Source: Lactiplantibacillus songbeiensis
GTDB lineage: Bacteria; Bacillota; Bacilli; Lactobacillales; Lactobacillaceae
Assembly (NCBI RefSeq): GCF_005405125.1
Contig: NZ_BJDL01000018.1
Span: 1-64,000 of the forward strand
DNA length: 64,000 bases
Direction of reading: 5' to 3'
A program made the position numbers and the translations under genes. A model generated the notes under the pieces. The model saw nothing but the letters and a program-made list of their open reading frames with translations. It searched no databases and had not been told where the DNA came from. Positions 16,363 to 23,922 of the stretch are shown here, piece after piece; the stretch's first letter is position 1; every line of letters begins with the position of its first letter.

Positions 16363-17382
16363 TTAATCGTGGTTGCGCCGCCGATTCTTAACAAGTAACC
16401 AGATAACTGCACCTAATAAGGCAATAATCACGGCACCTAAAGCGACAAACCACCAGAAATAGTTTGGTTGCTGCTTTTGGCCGACCGCTGAATCGTTCAG
16501 CTGCTTGGCCTTTTGCTCACTAATCGTAAAGTTACGGGTAAAGTTCCACTTGTACTTACCATCACTGGCGCTGGCAGCTAAATGCAAGGTGTAATTCCCA
16601 GCTTTTAGCGGTTCTTTGCCATCACCGACCGCAAAGTTAAAACTACTATTTGGTGCCATCGCTAAATGATCTTTAGTCGTTGCCAAAACTTTTTTAGTTC
16701 CATCAACGGCCGTGACATAACTTTTAATCTTCAAACCATGCATAATGACTGGCTGGGTATTTTGTAAAGTTGCTGTCACGTAATTTTGATAATTAATCTG
16801 TTTAGCTTGAACCGACAATAACTTCATCACCGGTTTGATCTTGATCGTTTCAGTTTCTTGTAATTGCATCCCAATCACATAAGCATATTGATTTTGAATC
16901 GTCATCCCGCTCGATTTTTTAGCTGCACTGACAGCCTGGGTCACACTAATCCCGCCAAGCGCAATCCCTTTAAAGCCCTGCTGAGGCACACTCAGTTTAA
17001 TCGCAACTTTCTTAGTTGTCTTGGCTGGAACATCCACCGTTTGCTTACCAGATAAGGCCGTATTCAAGTCAAATTGCGCTGACGAATCCGCCTTGGCATT
17101 CGCATGGCTGTAATCAATTACCCCGTTATCGTTGGTAATAGCGCGATTAGGTGATACGACATAGCGATGCGACTGGCTATCACTGTTCTTAATCCGAATC
17201 GTCAAAGTTTGCTTTTGACCGGGCTTCACTTTTAAGTCAAAATACGACACTTTTTCCGTGATTTGATTTTTGGGTAGATCGGCAGTCACGGTATATTTAA
17301 GATTATCCGCTTTAGCGACCATTGTGAGACTTCCAAATAAGACGCCCATTAATAACACTAATTGCCAGAGTTTAGTTTTCAT
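16363..17382 (-). CDS. DUF916/DUF3324 membrane-anchored WxL-complex protein (CscA-like)
   Basis: A 339-aa protein with signal peptide (cleavage near AKADN), DUF916 from about residue 25 (YFDLKVKPGQKQTLTIRIKN), DUF3324 from about 160 (QNQYAYVIGMQLQE), a C-terminal membrane helix (about 300-325) and a basic tail KNRRRNHD. In enterococci this family tethers WxL proteins and peptidoglycan. Start 17382 follows AAAGG by 8 nt; the frame-opening codon at 17406 is not used. Central gene of the csc-like operon, with WxL genes on both sides. Confidence 0.88.
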   Translation of the reverse strand: MKTKLWQLVLLMGVLFGSLTMVAKADNLKYTVTADLPKNQITEKVSYFDLKVKPGQKQTLTIRIKNSDSQSHRYVVSPNRAITNDNGVIDYSHANAKADSSAQFDLNTALSGKQTVDVPAKTTKKVAIKLSVPQQGFKGIALGGISVTQAVSAAKKSSGMTIQNQYAYVIGMQLQETETIKIKPVMKLLSVQAKQINYQNYVTATLQNTQPVIMHGLKIKSYVTAVDGTKKVLATTKDHLAMAPNSSFNFAVGDGKEPLKAGNYTLHLAASASDGKYKWNFTRNFTISEQKAKQLNDSAVGQKQQPNYFWWFVALGAVIIALLGAVIWLLVKNRRRNHD

Positions 17383-17455
17383 ATGATTTACCTTTCCTTT
17401 TTTCAACGGTAAGTGACTTAGCTATGTATGGAGACGCCTAAAACGTCTCCGGTCG

Positions 17456-18136
17456 TTAACTGGGCGCGTTGGTCAATGACCACGTCATCGTACCCACGTA
17501 ATTCCCAGCATGTAACGTTTGATTGTGAATGACTAATTGCGTCGGCGCATTGGTTTGATTCAAAACTAGTAACCACGTACCGACACCGGCTTGCCGATTA
17601 GCGACTAGCACATTGTTGACCATGCCGGCACGTAAGACCCGATTGACCAGTTGTGGGGCCGCGCTCACATTAGCCGTTACCGGTTTGAGCTTAACAGCAC
17701 CCAAGTCAATCGTCGTCTGTAACGTATATTGACGGCTGGTTGGCACACTAGGATGAACTTGTAATGTCCACCCAGCCCCGGTTGAACGGCGATCAGAAAT
17801 TTGAACCATCGCTAACTGATTCTTAGCGGTCGTCGTAATTGGCCCCTGCTCGCCACCATCAACTTCAAACTTTAAGTTACTAATAAAATCGATTGTTAAA
17901 TGACCTTTAGAACCAGTCCCCGGATTGCCCGGATCAACTGGATCACCCGGGTAAGGCTTTGATGGGTCATTCGGATCAACCGGCTTAACCGCATCATCAC
18001 CATTTCCCGGGGTAATCTCCACTTCGGCGTGCGATTGTTGCACTGCTGCACGACCATTCAGAGGTAACCATCCGCCGCTAAAGCCCGCGCAGCTTACAAC
18101 CAATAACCACCACGCCGGTTTGCTTAGCTTTGGCAT
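17456..18136 (-). CDS. WxL-domain surface protein (CscB-like, 226 aa)
   Basis: Signal peptide or membrane anchor at residues 8-30, a Pro/Asp/Gly linker (DPNDPSKPYPGDPVDPGNPG) and a WxL domain from about residue 80, with GWTLQVHPSV as first WxL motif and NYVGTMTWSLTNAPS as the distal motif. The predicted cleavage site is not sharp. SD GAGGTG lies 5 nt before the ATG. Sits 73 nt upstream of the DUF916 gene, in the same operon. Confidence 0.85.
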   Translation of the reverse strand: MPKLSKPAWWLLVVSCAGFSGGWLPLNGRAAVQQSHAEVEITPGNGDDAVKPVDPNDPSKPYPGDPVDPGNPGTGSKGHLTIDFISNLKFEVDGGEQGPITTTAKNQLAMVQISDRRSTGAGWTLQVHPSVPTSRQYTLQTTIDLGAVKLKPVTANVSAAPQLVNRVLRAGMVNNVLVANRQAGVGTWLLVLNQTNAPTQLVIHNQTLHAGNYVGTMTWSLTNAPS

Positions 18137-18181
18137 CGTTGCACCTCAGTTCTGCCGGCGAAGCTCATATTTTTTGAATGC

Positions 18182-18784
18182 TTATTTGCTAGGCGTTGTT
18201 ATAGCACCAGTTGGCGCATTCACTAATTTCCAAGTCAAAGTTGAACTATAATTACCAGCAATATTCCCCGCTGGTACATATAGGCTGACACTAGTCGCTG
18301 TATGCGTCAGTGTAAAGGCCCCAACCCCAGCACCGGCACCAGCAGTCAGAATTGATTGCGCATCAGGAGTAATCGTCGTATCTTTGGTAGTTGGCAAATC
18401 AGATTCATTAGCACCATCATTAGGGGTAACCTTCCCATTGGCAAATTTTAGCTTGGCACCCTTTATTTCTTTATTGCCTTCTTTAAACGCCGTCCCAGAA
18501 ACCTGGACATCCCAACCTTCAGCATTCCCAGGATTGGTAACTTGCACGTGATCACTAACGGTCTTGGCAGGATAAGTAACGGTTTCATTCTTACTTTCGT
18601 TACTACCAAACTTCACTCCTGGTACCGTATCTAGGGTAATATCTTTTTTATCACCTTGTGTCAATTCGATTTCTGCTTGGGTTGTCTTTTGCGTATCTGC
18701 GTCACCATCCGCAGCATTAGCAGCTAAGGGTAGTGCGGTCAATAATGCAACACTGGCGATAAATGTTCCGACATATTTTTTCAT
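18182..18784 (-). CDS. WxL-domain surface protein (200 aa)
   Basis: A compact WxL protein of standard size: signal peptide 1-25 (LPLAANAADG), WxL motif EGWDVQVSGTAF (note the variant W-D-V) and the distal motif YSSTLTWKLVNAPTG. The start at 18784 is preceded by AAAGGAG at 8 nt and overlaps the TAA of the upstream small LPXTG-like gene as TAATG, so translation is coupled. The in-frame start further upstream would lie inside that gene. Confidence 0.88.
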   Translation of the reverse strand: MKKYVGTFIASVALLTALPLAANAADGDADTQKTTQAEIELTQGDKKDITLDTVPGVKFGSNESKNETVTYPAKTVSDHVQVTNPGNAEGWDVQVSGTAFKEGNKEIKGAKLKFANGKVTPNDGANESDLPTTKDTTITPDAQSILTAGAGAGVGAFTLTHTATSVSLYVPAGNIAGNYSSTLTWKLVNAPTGAITTPSK

Positions 18785-19047
18785 TACGATTGCTCCTTTG
18801 TGTGTTGATGGCTGTTCCACCAAAATTTAATTAATAACCCGACTAGACTAATGATTAATAATGCGATGCCGCACAACACCCACTGTTGTAATTCATTCAT
18901 CTGCGGCAACACCCCCGCCAAGGGCCCCGGATTAATGGTGGCGCCATGGCTAGCGGCGGGCGTAACCGTAATATGATAGGTACTTTGTTGAATATCACCT
19001 AGCTGAAGGGGGCTTAGCCAAGCAAGTCCATTAAGTTGCCAATCCAT
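18784..19047 (-). CDS. Small sortase-type protein with altered motif LPQMNE (CscD-like)
   Basis: An 87-aa protein, first gene of the csc-like operon. Residues 50-82 hold LPQMNE, a hydrophobic helix and the charged tail KFWWNSHQHTKEQS, which is the layout of a sortase substrate. The L. plantarum motif is LPQTxE; here Thr, the residue cleaved by sortase, is Met. The N-terminal half lacks a convincing signal peptide. ATG at 19047 has AAAGGTG about 8 nt upstream. In csc clusters a small LPXTG protein normally accompanies DUF916 and WxL proteins, so this is probably that member in modified form. Confidence 0.65.
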   Translation of the reverse strand: MDWQLNGLAWLSPLQLGDIQQSTYHITVTPAASHGATINPGPLAGVLPQMNELQQWVLCGIALLIISLVGLLIKFWWNSHQHTKEQS

Positions 19048-19148
19048 CACAATCACACCTTTCACTTGTTTCTACAATTAAGTAACATCAGCTACTGAAC
19101 GGTGTTAACTCATTCTTTTAAAAACGTTTTCTCCCTTTCAGCACCCAC

Positions 19149-19178
19149 AATATAGCACGTTTTTAGAAGCACCGTCAA
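19149..19178 (-). promoter_or_regulatory. Promoter of the csc-like operon
   Basis: Minus strand TTGACG (19173-19178), 18-bp spacer, TATATT (19149-19154). The leader is about 95 nt. Confidence 0.7.
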
Positions 19179-19184
19179 TTGATG

Positions 19185-19620
19185 ATAGGGTTTAACTATC
19201 CACCCTGGAAGCCTTTCTAACAGTTTTGTTGGCAATTCCTCATATTCATAAATCTATAAATTATCTTATAGAACCTGTTTTAATCAGTTTAATAGCAACG
19301 GTTTTCATGAATCTCAAAAAATCGGTTTTATAAATTTATTAAGCCGGTTAATCAACATCGGCCTCAACATTATATTAAGATTAAACTTTAATGTGAATAT
19401 CCATTAGATATTATTTTTCGTAAGCATAATAACATACCATAAATTCAAACGTTAAAAATACCGCTTACATCGCTGATACCATTAAGCAAATTCACAATCA
19501 CACAGTTGGCAGTCTAGTCAAAAAGCAAATTAATTCTAACGGCTAATTGCTAGGCTACAATTATTTTTCATTAAAATAGTCTTTAAAAACAAAGATATTA
19601 ATATCAGCAGTCATAAACCG
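19185..19620. other. AT-rich non-coding gap
   Basis: About 430 bp, strongly AT-rich compared with both flanks, with no open frame, clear hairpin or repeat copy that I can support. Confidence 0.6.
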
Positions 19621-19677
19621 ACAAAATCGCTATGCTATACTAGAAAATAAACCCTTTAACGAAAGCAGGGATCACGT

Positions 19678-20271
19678 TTGCCAGCTAAAAAGACTTTTGA
19701 TAATGACCAAGTACTCGACCAAATCATGCGCCAATTTTGGCAACACGGTTATTACCACACTTCAATGGATGAACTCGTCACGCTAAGCGGCGTTAAAAAG
19801 CAAAGCTTATATAATGCCTTTGGTGACAAGCACACCATCTATCTCAAAGCACTCCAGCACTACCATCAGTTAATGCTGGCTGCAACTACCCATGCCATGC
19901 AGGACTTGGAACAAGGCGGCGCCACCCCACTAGCTGTTCTAATGATGCTCTTTACCCAAGGCCTGACCACTGACGATTCCCAACCAACCGGTGATTTGAT
20001 GGATAACGCGGTCGCTGAATTCGCCACCGACGATCCGGATATTAAGCAACTCACCGATCGCTATTATGACGATTATTTGACTCTAATGGCCTCGACTATC
20101 CTAAAAGGTCAAGCTAACCAAACCATCATCACGACTCAATCCAGCATGAGCTTAGCGCAAGGACTGCTAGAAGCTCGGATTGGCTTACAAACCCGTTTAC
20201 GGCAGGGCAGTCATCCAGACATCTCCCAACGTCAGCAAAGTTGGACAACCTTTCTTGGCGTTTCAGCCTAA
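19678..20271 (+). CDS. TetR/AcrR-family transcriptional regulator
   Basis: A 197-aa regulator. The N-terminal HTH is typical: YYHTSMDELVTLSGVKKQSLYNAFGDK, followed by a ligand domain with a C-terminal helix pair resembling the AefR/YjdC-like group. TTG start at 19678 with AGGGA about 8 nt upstream; no ATG fits better. An extended -10 TGCTATACT precedes it. Stands alone and converges on the VWA/MoxR operon, so its target is not evident from context. Confidence 0.85.
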   Translation: MPAKKTFDNDQVLDQIMRQFWQHGYYHTSMDELVTLSGVKKQSLYNAFGDKHTIYLKALQHYHQLMLAATTHAMQDLEQGGATPLAVLMMLFTQGLTTDDSQPTGDLMDNAVAEFATDDPDIKQLTDRYYDDYLTLMASTILKGQANQTIITTQSSMSLAQGLLEARIGLQTRLRQGSHPDISQRQQSWTTFLGVSA

Positions 20272-20272
20272 T

Positions 20273-20311
20273 AAAAATTCCTACCGTCAATAAACCGGTA
20301 GGAATTTTTGT
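20273..20311. terminator. Bidirectional terminator between tetR and VWA operon
   Basis: AAAAATTCCTACCG and CGGTAGGAATTTTT form a near-perfect stem usable from both sides. Confidence 0.85.
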
Positions 20312-20315
20312 TTAC

Positions 20316-20615
20316 CTATAAATAAGGCTGAATTAACCATTGTTGGGCAGCAGCATTAAGTTGACTACCGAAATGTTGCCGAAGCTGTTGCACACCTGCA
20401 TAACTGGTAAAGTCGAATGCACTCGTCGCACTGCCACTTGCTAACAGGGCTTTAGCAAATTGTAAGTCAGCTACCGCAATCTGTTGCCGAAATGGCTGGT
20501 CTTCTTCCGCAATCATTGGCAACCACTGGCCTTTTAACACGGCTACGGCCCGTCGATAACGGTGATCATGCGTTAACAACGATTGCATATCGGCCGGTTT
20601 AAGCGGTTGGGTCAT
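20316..20615 (-). CDS. Small protein of the MoxR-VWA operon, unknown function
   Basis: A 99-aa, mostly helical, Gln/Ala-rich protein without signal or membrane segment. No family recognised. Its start overlaps the end of the VWA gene by 17 nt, so it is translated with that gene and is likely a dedicated third component of the MoxR-VWA pair. Confidence 0.7.
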   Translation of the reverse strand: MTQPLKPADMQSLLTHDHRYRRAVAVLKGQWLPMIAEEDQPFRQQIAVADLQFAKALLASGSATSAFDFTSYAGVQQLRQHFGSQLNAAAQQWLIQPYL

Positions 20616-21948
20616 CGCTATCCACCCCTTTCTTTAAGGTCACGACTTGCCCGATAACCGGCTGAACTGACAATCGGTCATTCGGATGAGCTAGTAGCCA
20701 AATCACATTGGTAAACCGATGCGCGTCAAGCTCCCGTTCACCACGGCCATCGGTTAAAATCACAGCTAAGGTCGTTTGATTAGTGGCATGTGTTCGTTGC
20801 AAATCATCAAAGATGCTTTGATAGACCGTCCCGCCACCGCCTTGGCGAGTGAACCTGATCTGTTGCGGCAAGGTCGCTTGATACGTTTGTCCCGGCCGCA
20901 CAATGGCGTCAAACGGTTTGACAGTAATCGTGGCAGTCACTGCTCGCGTCAACGTCGCCACTTGACTCAATAAATACTGCAACGTGGCATCACTAATCGA
21001 ACCTGAATGATCAACGTAGACTTGTAATTGCAGTTGCGTATCACTAATTTGTCCAGGCAGTTCCATCCGGGCAGGTTGCCGTCGATTGAAACGGGCATAA
21101 GACGCCTGCTTGCCAGTCGGTAGCTGGCCCAAGCCCTTCACTAATAATCGACGCCAATCGACATCAGCAGGACAGCGCTGAACTTTAAGTTGCGTGCGAA
21201 CCTGACCAGCCACTAACCCCCGACCAGCTTCTCGCGTATGTGTCCAAGCATCACGGGCTAATTGTTGTAACCGGCTAGCTGCTAGATTCGGATTCGTCAG
21301 TTGACCAGTAGTCCCTTGCCAGCCCGCAACTGCATCAATCGGTGATTGCATAGGTTGCGACCCAGTGCTCGCAGCCGAGTTTCCCGCCGGTTGCGGTGGC
21401 TGGGGAGTCGACTGACCACCAGCTTGACGTTGGACTGGCGACTGCAACAACTTTAAGTAAACACCGGAATCAGCTTTAGCGGGTAGGGCCACCCGCACTA
21501 ACGGTTGAACCGTGGCTAATCCGGTACTGTGCTTAGGTAAGCCAGTGACATATTGGTTCACTGCTAAATCGGTTGCCAAGGTCACTAATTCCGGTTGCCG
21601 GGCTGCCTGCTGACGATAACGTAATGGATGTTGCCAAAGAACATGTAATGCCACGTGCTTTAATCCCGCTTGTAATTCATCAAAGCGCGTAAATGTCTGG
21701 GCTAACGGAACAACCGCCATTGTCAATTCCAGGCGATTGTCTCGCCAAGTTAGTGCAAAGGGCGTCTTTAGCTGATTTGACGTGTGTCTGGGCAAACGGG
21801 TCAATAGTTCGCCATAAAATTGGTCAATAGCAAGCAATTCAATAATGGCGCGTTCAACCATCACCGGTCCCATTGCTAAAGTGGCCTCAGTCGGAGCCGC
21901 CAGCAGTTTCTGACGCCACTCAGCATAGGCCATGGCATTATTAATCAC
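20599..21948 (-). CDS. VWA-domain protein, DUF2201-like (MoxR partner)
   Basis: A 449-aa cytoplasmic protein. The N-terminal half resembles the DUF2201/VWA-like metallopeptidase-associated domain. The C-terminal third is a VWA fold with the metal-ion site VDHSGSIS, a GGGGT loop and TDGRGE. Residues 165-200 are a Gln/Pro/Ser linker. GTG start at 21948, with GGAGG 8 nt upstream overlapping the stop of the MoxR gene. MoxR-VWA pairs act as AAA+ chaperone systems that mature or assemble other proteins; the client is not visible here. Confidence 0.82.
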   Translation of the reverse strand: MINNAMAYAEWRQKLLAAPTEATLAMGPVMVERAIIELLAIDQFYGELLTRLPRHTSNQLKTPFALTWRDNRLELTMAVVPLAQTFTRFDELQAGLKHVALHVLWQHPLRYRQQAARQPELVTLATDLAVNQYVTGLPKHSTGLATVQPLVRVALPAKADSGVYLKLLQSPVQRQAGGQSTPQPPQPAGNSAASTGSQPMQSPIDAVAGWQGTTGQLTNPNLAASRLQQLARDAWTHTREAGRGLVAGQVRTQLKVQRCPADVDWRRLLVKGLGQLPTGKQASYARFNRRQPARMELPGQISDTQLQLQVYVDHSGSISDATLQYLLSQVATLTRAVTATITVKPFDAIVRPGQTYQATLPQQIRFTRQGGGGTVYQSIFDDLQRTHATNQTTLAVILTDGRGERELDAHRFTNVIWLLAHPNDRLSVQPVIGQVVTLKKGVDSDDPTA

Positions 21949-21960
21949 CCTATCCGCCTC

Positions 21961-23154
21961 CTATTGATTCGACCAACTAGCGACTTGTTGCAAATATTGA
22001 TACAGCGCCGTGACATACGGACTCTGCTGAGCAATATTAGCCGTGTAAAGTTGCTTCAGTAAGTCCCGATTCTGACCTAATTGTTGAACCAAACTAAACT
22101 GGCCATCCTGACTAAGCATTTGTAGTAATTGTAAGAACCGCCCCGCATTCGCATCGACCGTTAAAGGATAGGTTGTCGTTAACTGTAAACAACTCCGTAA
22201 TACCGTACTCTTCTGCGGTTCACTCATCGCTTTGAATTGCGTCAAAAGTTCAGCTGGAACCACGGCACCACTCGGCTCACCAGTATATAATTGTTGCGGT
22301 GTAAGATGAATGGCTTGCTGTTCTAAAAACTGTTCAAATGCTAATCCCAACTCAGTCCCGATATCTCCTTGAAAGATATCTAAGGCAATCATCGCTTGTG
22401 TGGCCGTTGGTAAGTCCGCTAACGCCGTTAAGTTCGCTGACACCCGTTCCCAGGCGCGGGGGGTGGCCACTAAGTCATCCGCGGCATCGGCTTGATTCAA
22501 ACGCGTCACATCTTCACTAATAAATTGTTGAACTAACGGATGAATATTTGGCTGACCAGTCGTTGGATTAGTCTGGGCGGCCCATTGTAGCCAATCATCC
22601 GCATCGCTGGTCAACACTAGTCGTACCGTTCGATCCTTAATCGCCGCATCACTAGCCACGACGCCATACGTACTAGTCTCAAAGCCGCGCATACTGGCAT
22701 CCGGATTTTCCGCCAACACCAACTGGACTTGATTGGGCAACGTCAAGGTATTAATAGTCCGTTGTAAGACCAAGTTCATCAATTCACTCTGAACCGCTTG
22801 CGTCCCCCGGTTGAATTCATCTAAGAACCAAATAATCGGCTGTTGCGGATGGGCTTCAGCATAGCGGATAATTTCAATCAACGTATGGGTATAGCCAAAT
22901 TGTACATCTGCTAGGCGACCATAGTCTGCCGTTTCAATAAACGACTCACTCGTTAACGGCGGAATTGGAATGGCTAAGTCGCCTTTCTCAGATAAACTCA
23001 CTACCGTGGTATACAGCTTGGCATGTAATTGAGTCGCAACTTCCGCCACTAAAGCGGACTTACCGATACCAGCTTCACCAACGATATTGGGCACATTGCC
23101 AGCTTTTAAGACTACCGGCACCGCCGCTAACATTGCTTGATAAGATAATGCCAT
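21961..23154 (-). CDS. MoxR-family AAA+ ATPase
   Basis: A 397-aa AAA+ protein. Walker A is GEAGIGKSAL (about residue 25), Walker B is IIWFLDEFNRG (about residue 108), with a sensor-1 Asn in VLAENPD and an arginine-finger region near KDRTVRLVL. SD AAGGAG precedes the ATG. First gene of a three-gene operon with VWA and small partner genes. Expected to remodel proteins together with the VWA partner. A parS palindrome lies 15 bp upstream of the start. Confidence 0.88.
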   Translation of the reverse strand: MALSYQAMLAAVPVVLKAGNVPNIVGEAGIGKSALVAEVATQLHAKLYTTVVSLSEKGDLAIPIPPLTSESFIETADYGRLADVQFGYTHTLIEIIRYAEAHPQQPIIWFLDEFNRGTQAVQSELMNLVLQRTINTLTLPNQVQLVLAENPDASMRGFETSTYGVVASDAAIKDRTVRLVLTSDADDWLQWAAQTNPTTGQPNIHPLVQQFISEDVTRLNQADAADDLVATPRAWERVSANLTALADLPTATQAMIALDIFQGDIGTELGLAFEQFLEQQAIHLTPQQLYTGEPSGAVVPAELLTQFKAMSEPQKSTVLRSCLQLTTTYPLTVDANAGRFLQLLQMLSQDGQFSLVQQLGQNRDLLKQLYTANIAQQSPYVTALYQYLQQVASWSNQ

Positions 23155-23168
23155 ATTCTCTCCTTATT

Positions 23169-23184
23169 TGTTTCACGTGAAACA
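23169..23184. other. parS: parS site (ParB/Spo0J binding sequence)
   Basis: TGTTTCACGTGAAACA is a perfect 16-bp palindrome that matches the widely conserved chromosomal parS consensus TGTTNCACGTGAAACA. It lies in the short intergenic space between the MoxR and HAD genes. Chromosomal parS sites cluster around oriC, so this suggests an origin-proximal position of the window. No parA/parB genes are present here. Confidence 0.85.
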
Positions 23185-23206
23185 TTAATTAGTCTTGACA
23201 ATCTTG

Positions 23207-23896
23207 CTATTCAGCCAACAAGAGTTGCCTCAGCCCATCAAAATCATCAACTTCATACGTTGGCTGATAGCCTTCCTGATTGACACGATGGTGCGGATTA
23301 AACCACACATTATCGAGATTAGCATGGCGTGCCCCTAAAATATCCGACTGTAGTCGATCGCCAATCATTAGTGTATTGGCCTTCGTCAGCGCTGGATGTT
23401 GCTTAAAAATCGGCGTAAAGAAACGTTCATCCGGCTTTGCGTAGCCCACATCTTCAGAAATCACGACTTGTTCAAAGTAAGGCGTCAGCCCCGCACCAGC
23501 TAAGCGATTCAACTGGGTAGACTTAACCCCATTAGTCCCAACGATTAAGTGAACGCCAGCCTGCTGTAGCTGACGTAGTAATTGTGGTGCTCCTTGAAGC
23601 GTATAGTAACTATGATCAAGCATCTGACTATATTGCTGTTCCAACGCGGCACCATCCACGGTCACACCCAGTTTATTAAAGGCTTGGGTAAACCGCTGTT
23701 CCAGTAATGGTTCCCGTGCGGCTCCCTGTTCAATCTGTTGCCAGGCTTGAAGATTGACTTGGGTATAAGTCTTTAATCCCCGTTGAATATCGGTAATTCC
23801 ACACTGTTTTAACAACTTAGTGATACTTTCAGCTTCACCCCGCGTGAAATCTAACAGCGTATCATCTAAGTCAAAAATGGCATATTGCTTAGCCAT
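23207..23896 (-). CDS. HAD-family hydrolase, YjjG-like nucleotidase
   Basis: A 229-aa haloacid dehalogenase phosphatase. Motif I FDLDDTLLDF (Asp10, Asp12), motif II VGTNGV, motif III Lys in YAKPDERFF, and motif IV IGDRLQSDILGA. Length and motifs fit the YjjG/YfnB group of pyrimidine nucleotide 5'-phosphatases, which clean up non-canonical nucleotides. SD GGAAGG precedes the ATG. It follows SbcC by 26 nt and may be co-transcribed with sbcDC, in keeping with a nucleic-acid housekeeping role. Confidence 0.85.
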   Translation of the reverse strand: MAKQYAIFDLDDTLLDFTRGEAESITKLLKQCGITDIQRGLKTYTQVNLQAWQQIEQGAAREPLLEQRFTQAFNKLGVTVDGAALEQQYSQMLDHSYYTLQGAPQLLRQLQQAGVHLIVGTNGVKSTQLNRLAGAGLTPYFEQVVISEDVGYAKPDERFFTPIFKQHPALTKANTLMIGDRLQSDILGARHANLDNVWFNPHHRVNQEGYQPTYEVDDFDGLRQLLLAE

Positions 23897-23922
23897 TCTG
23901 TCACCTTCCTTGATTTAAAACC

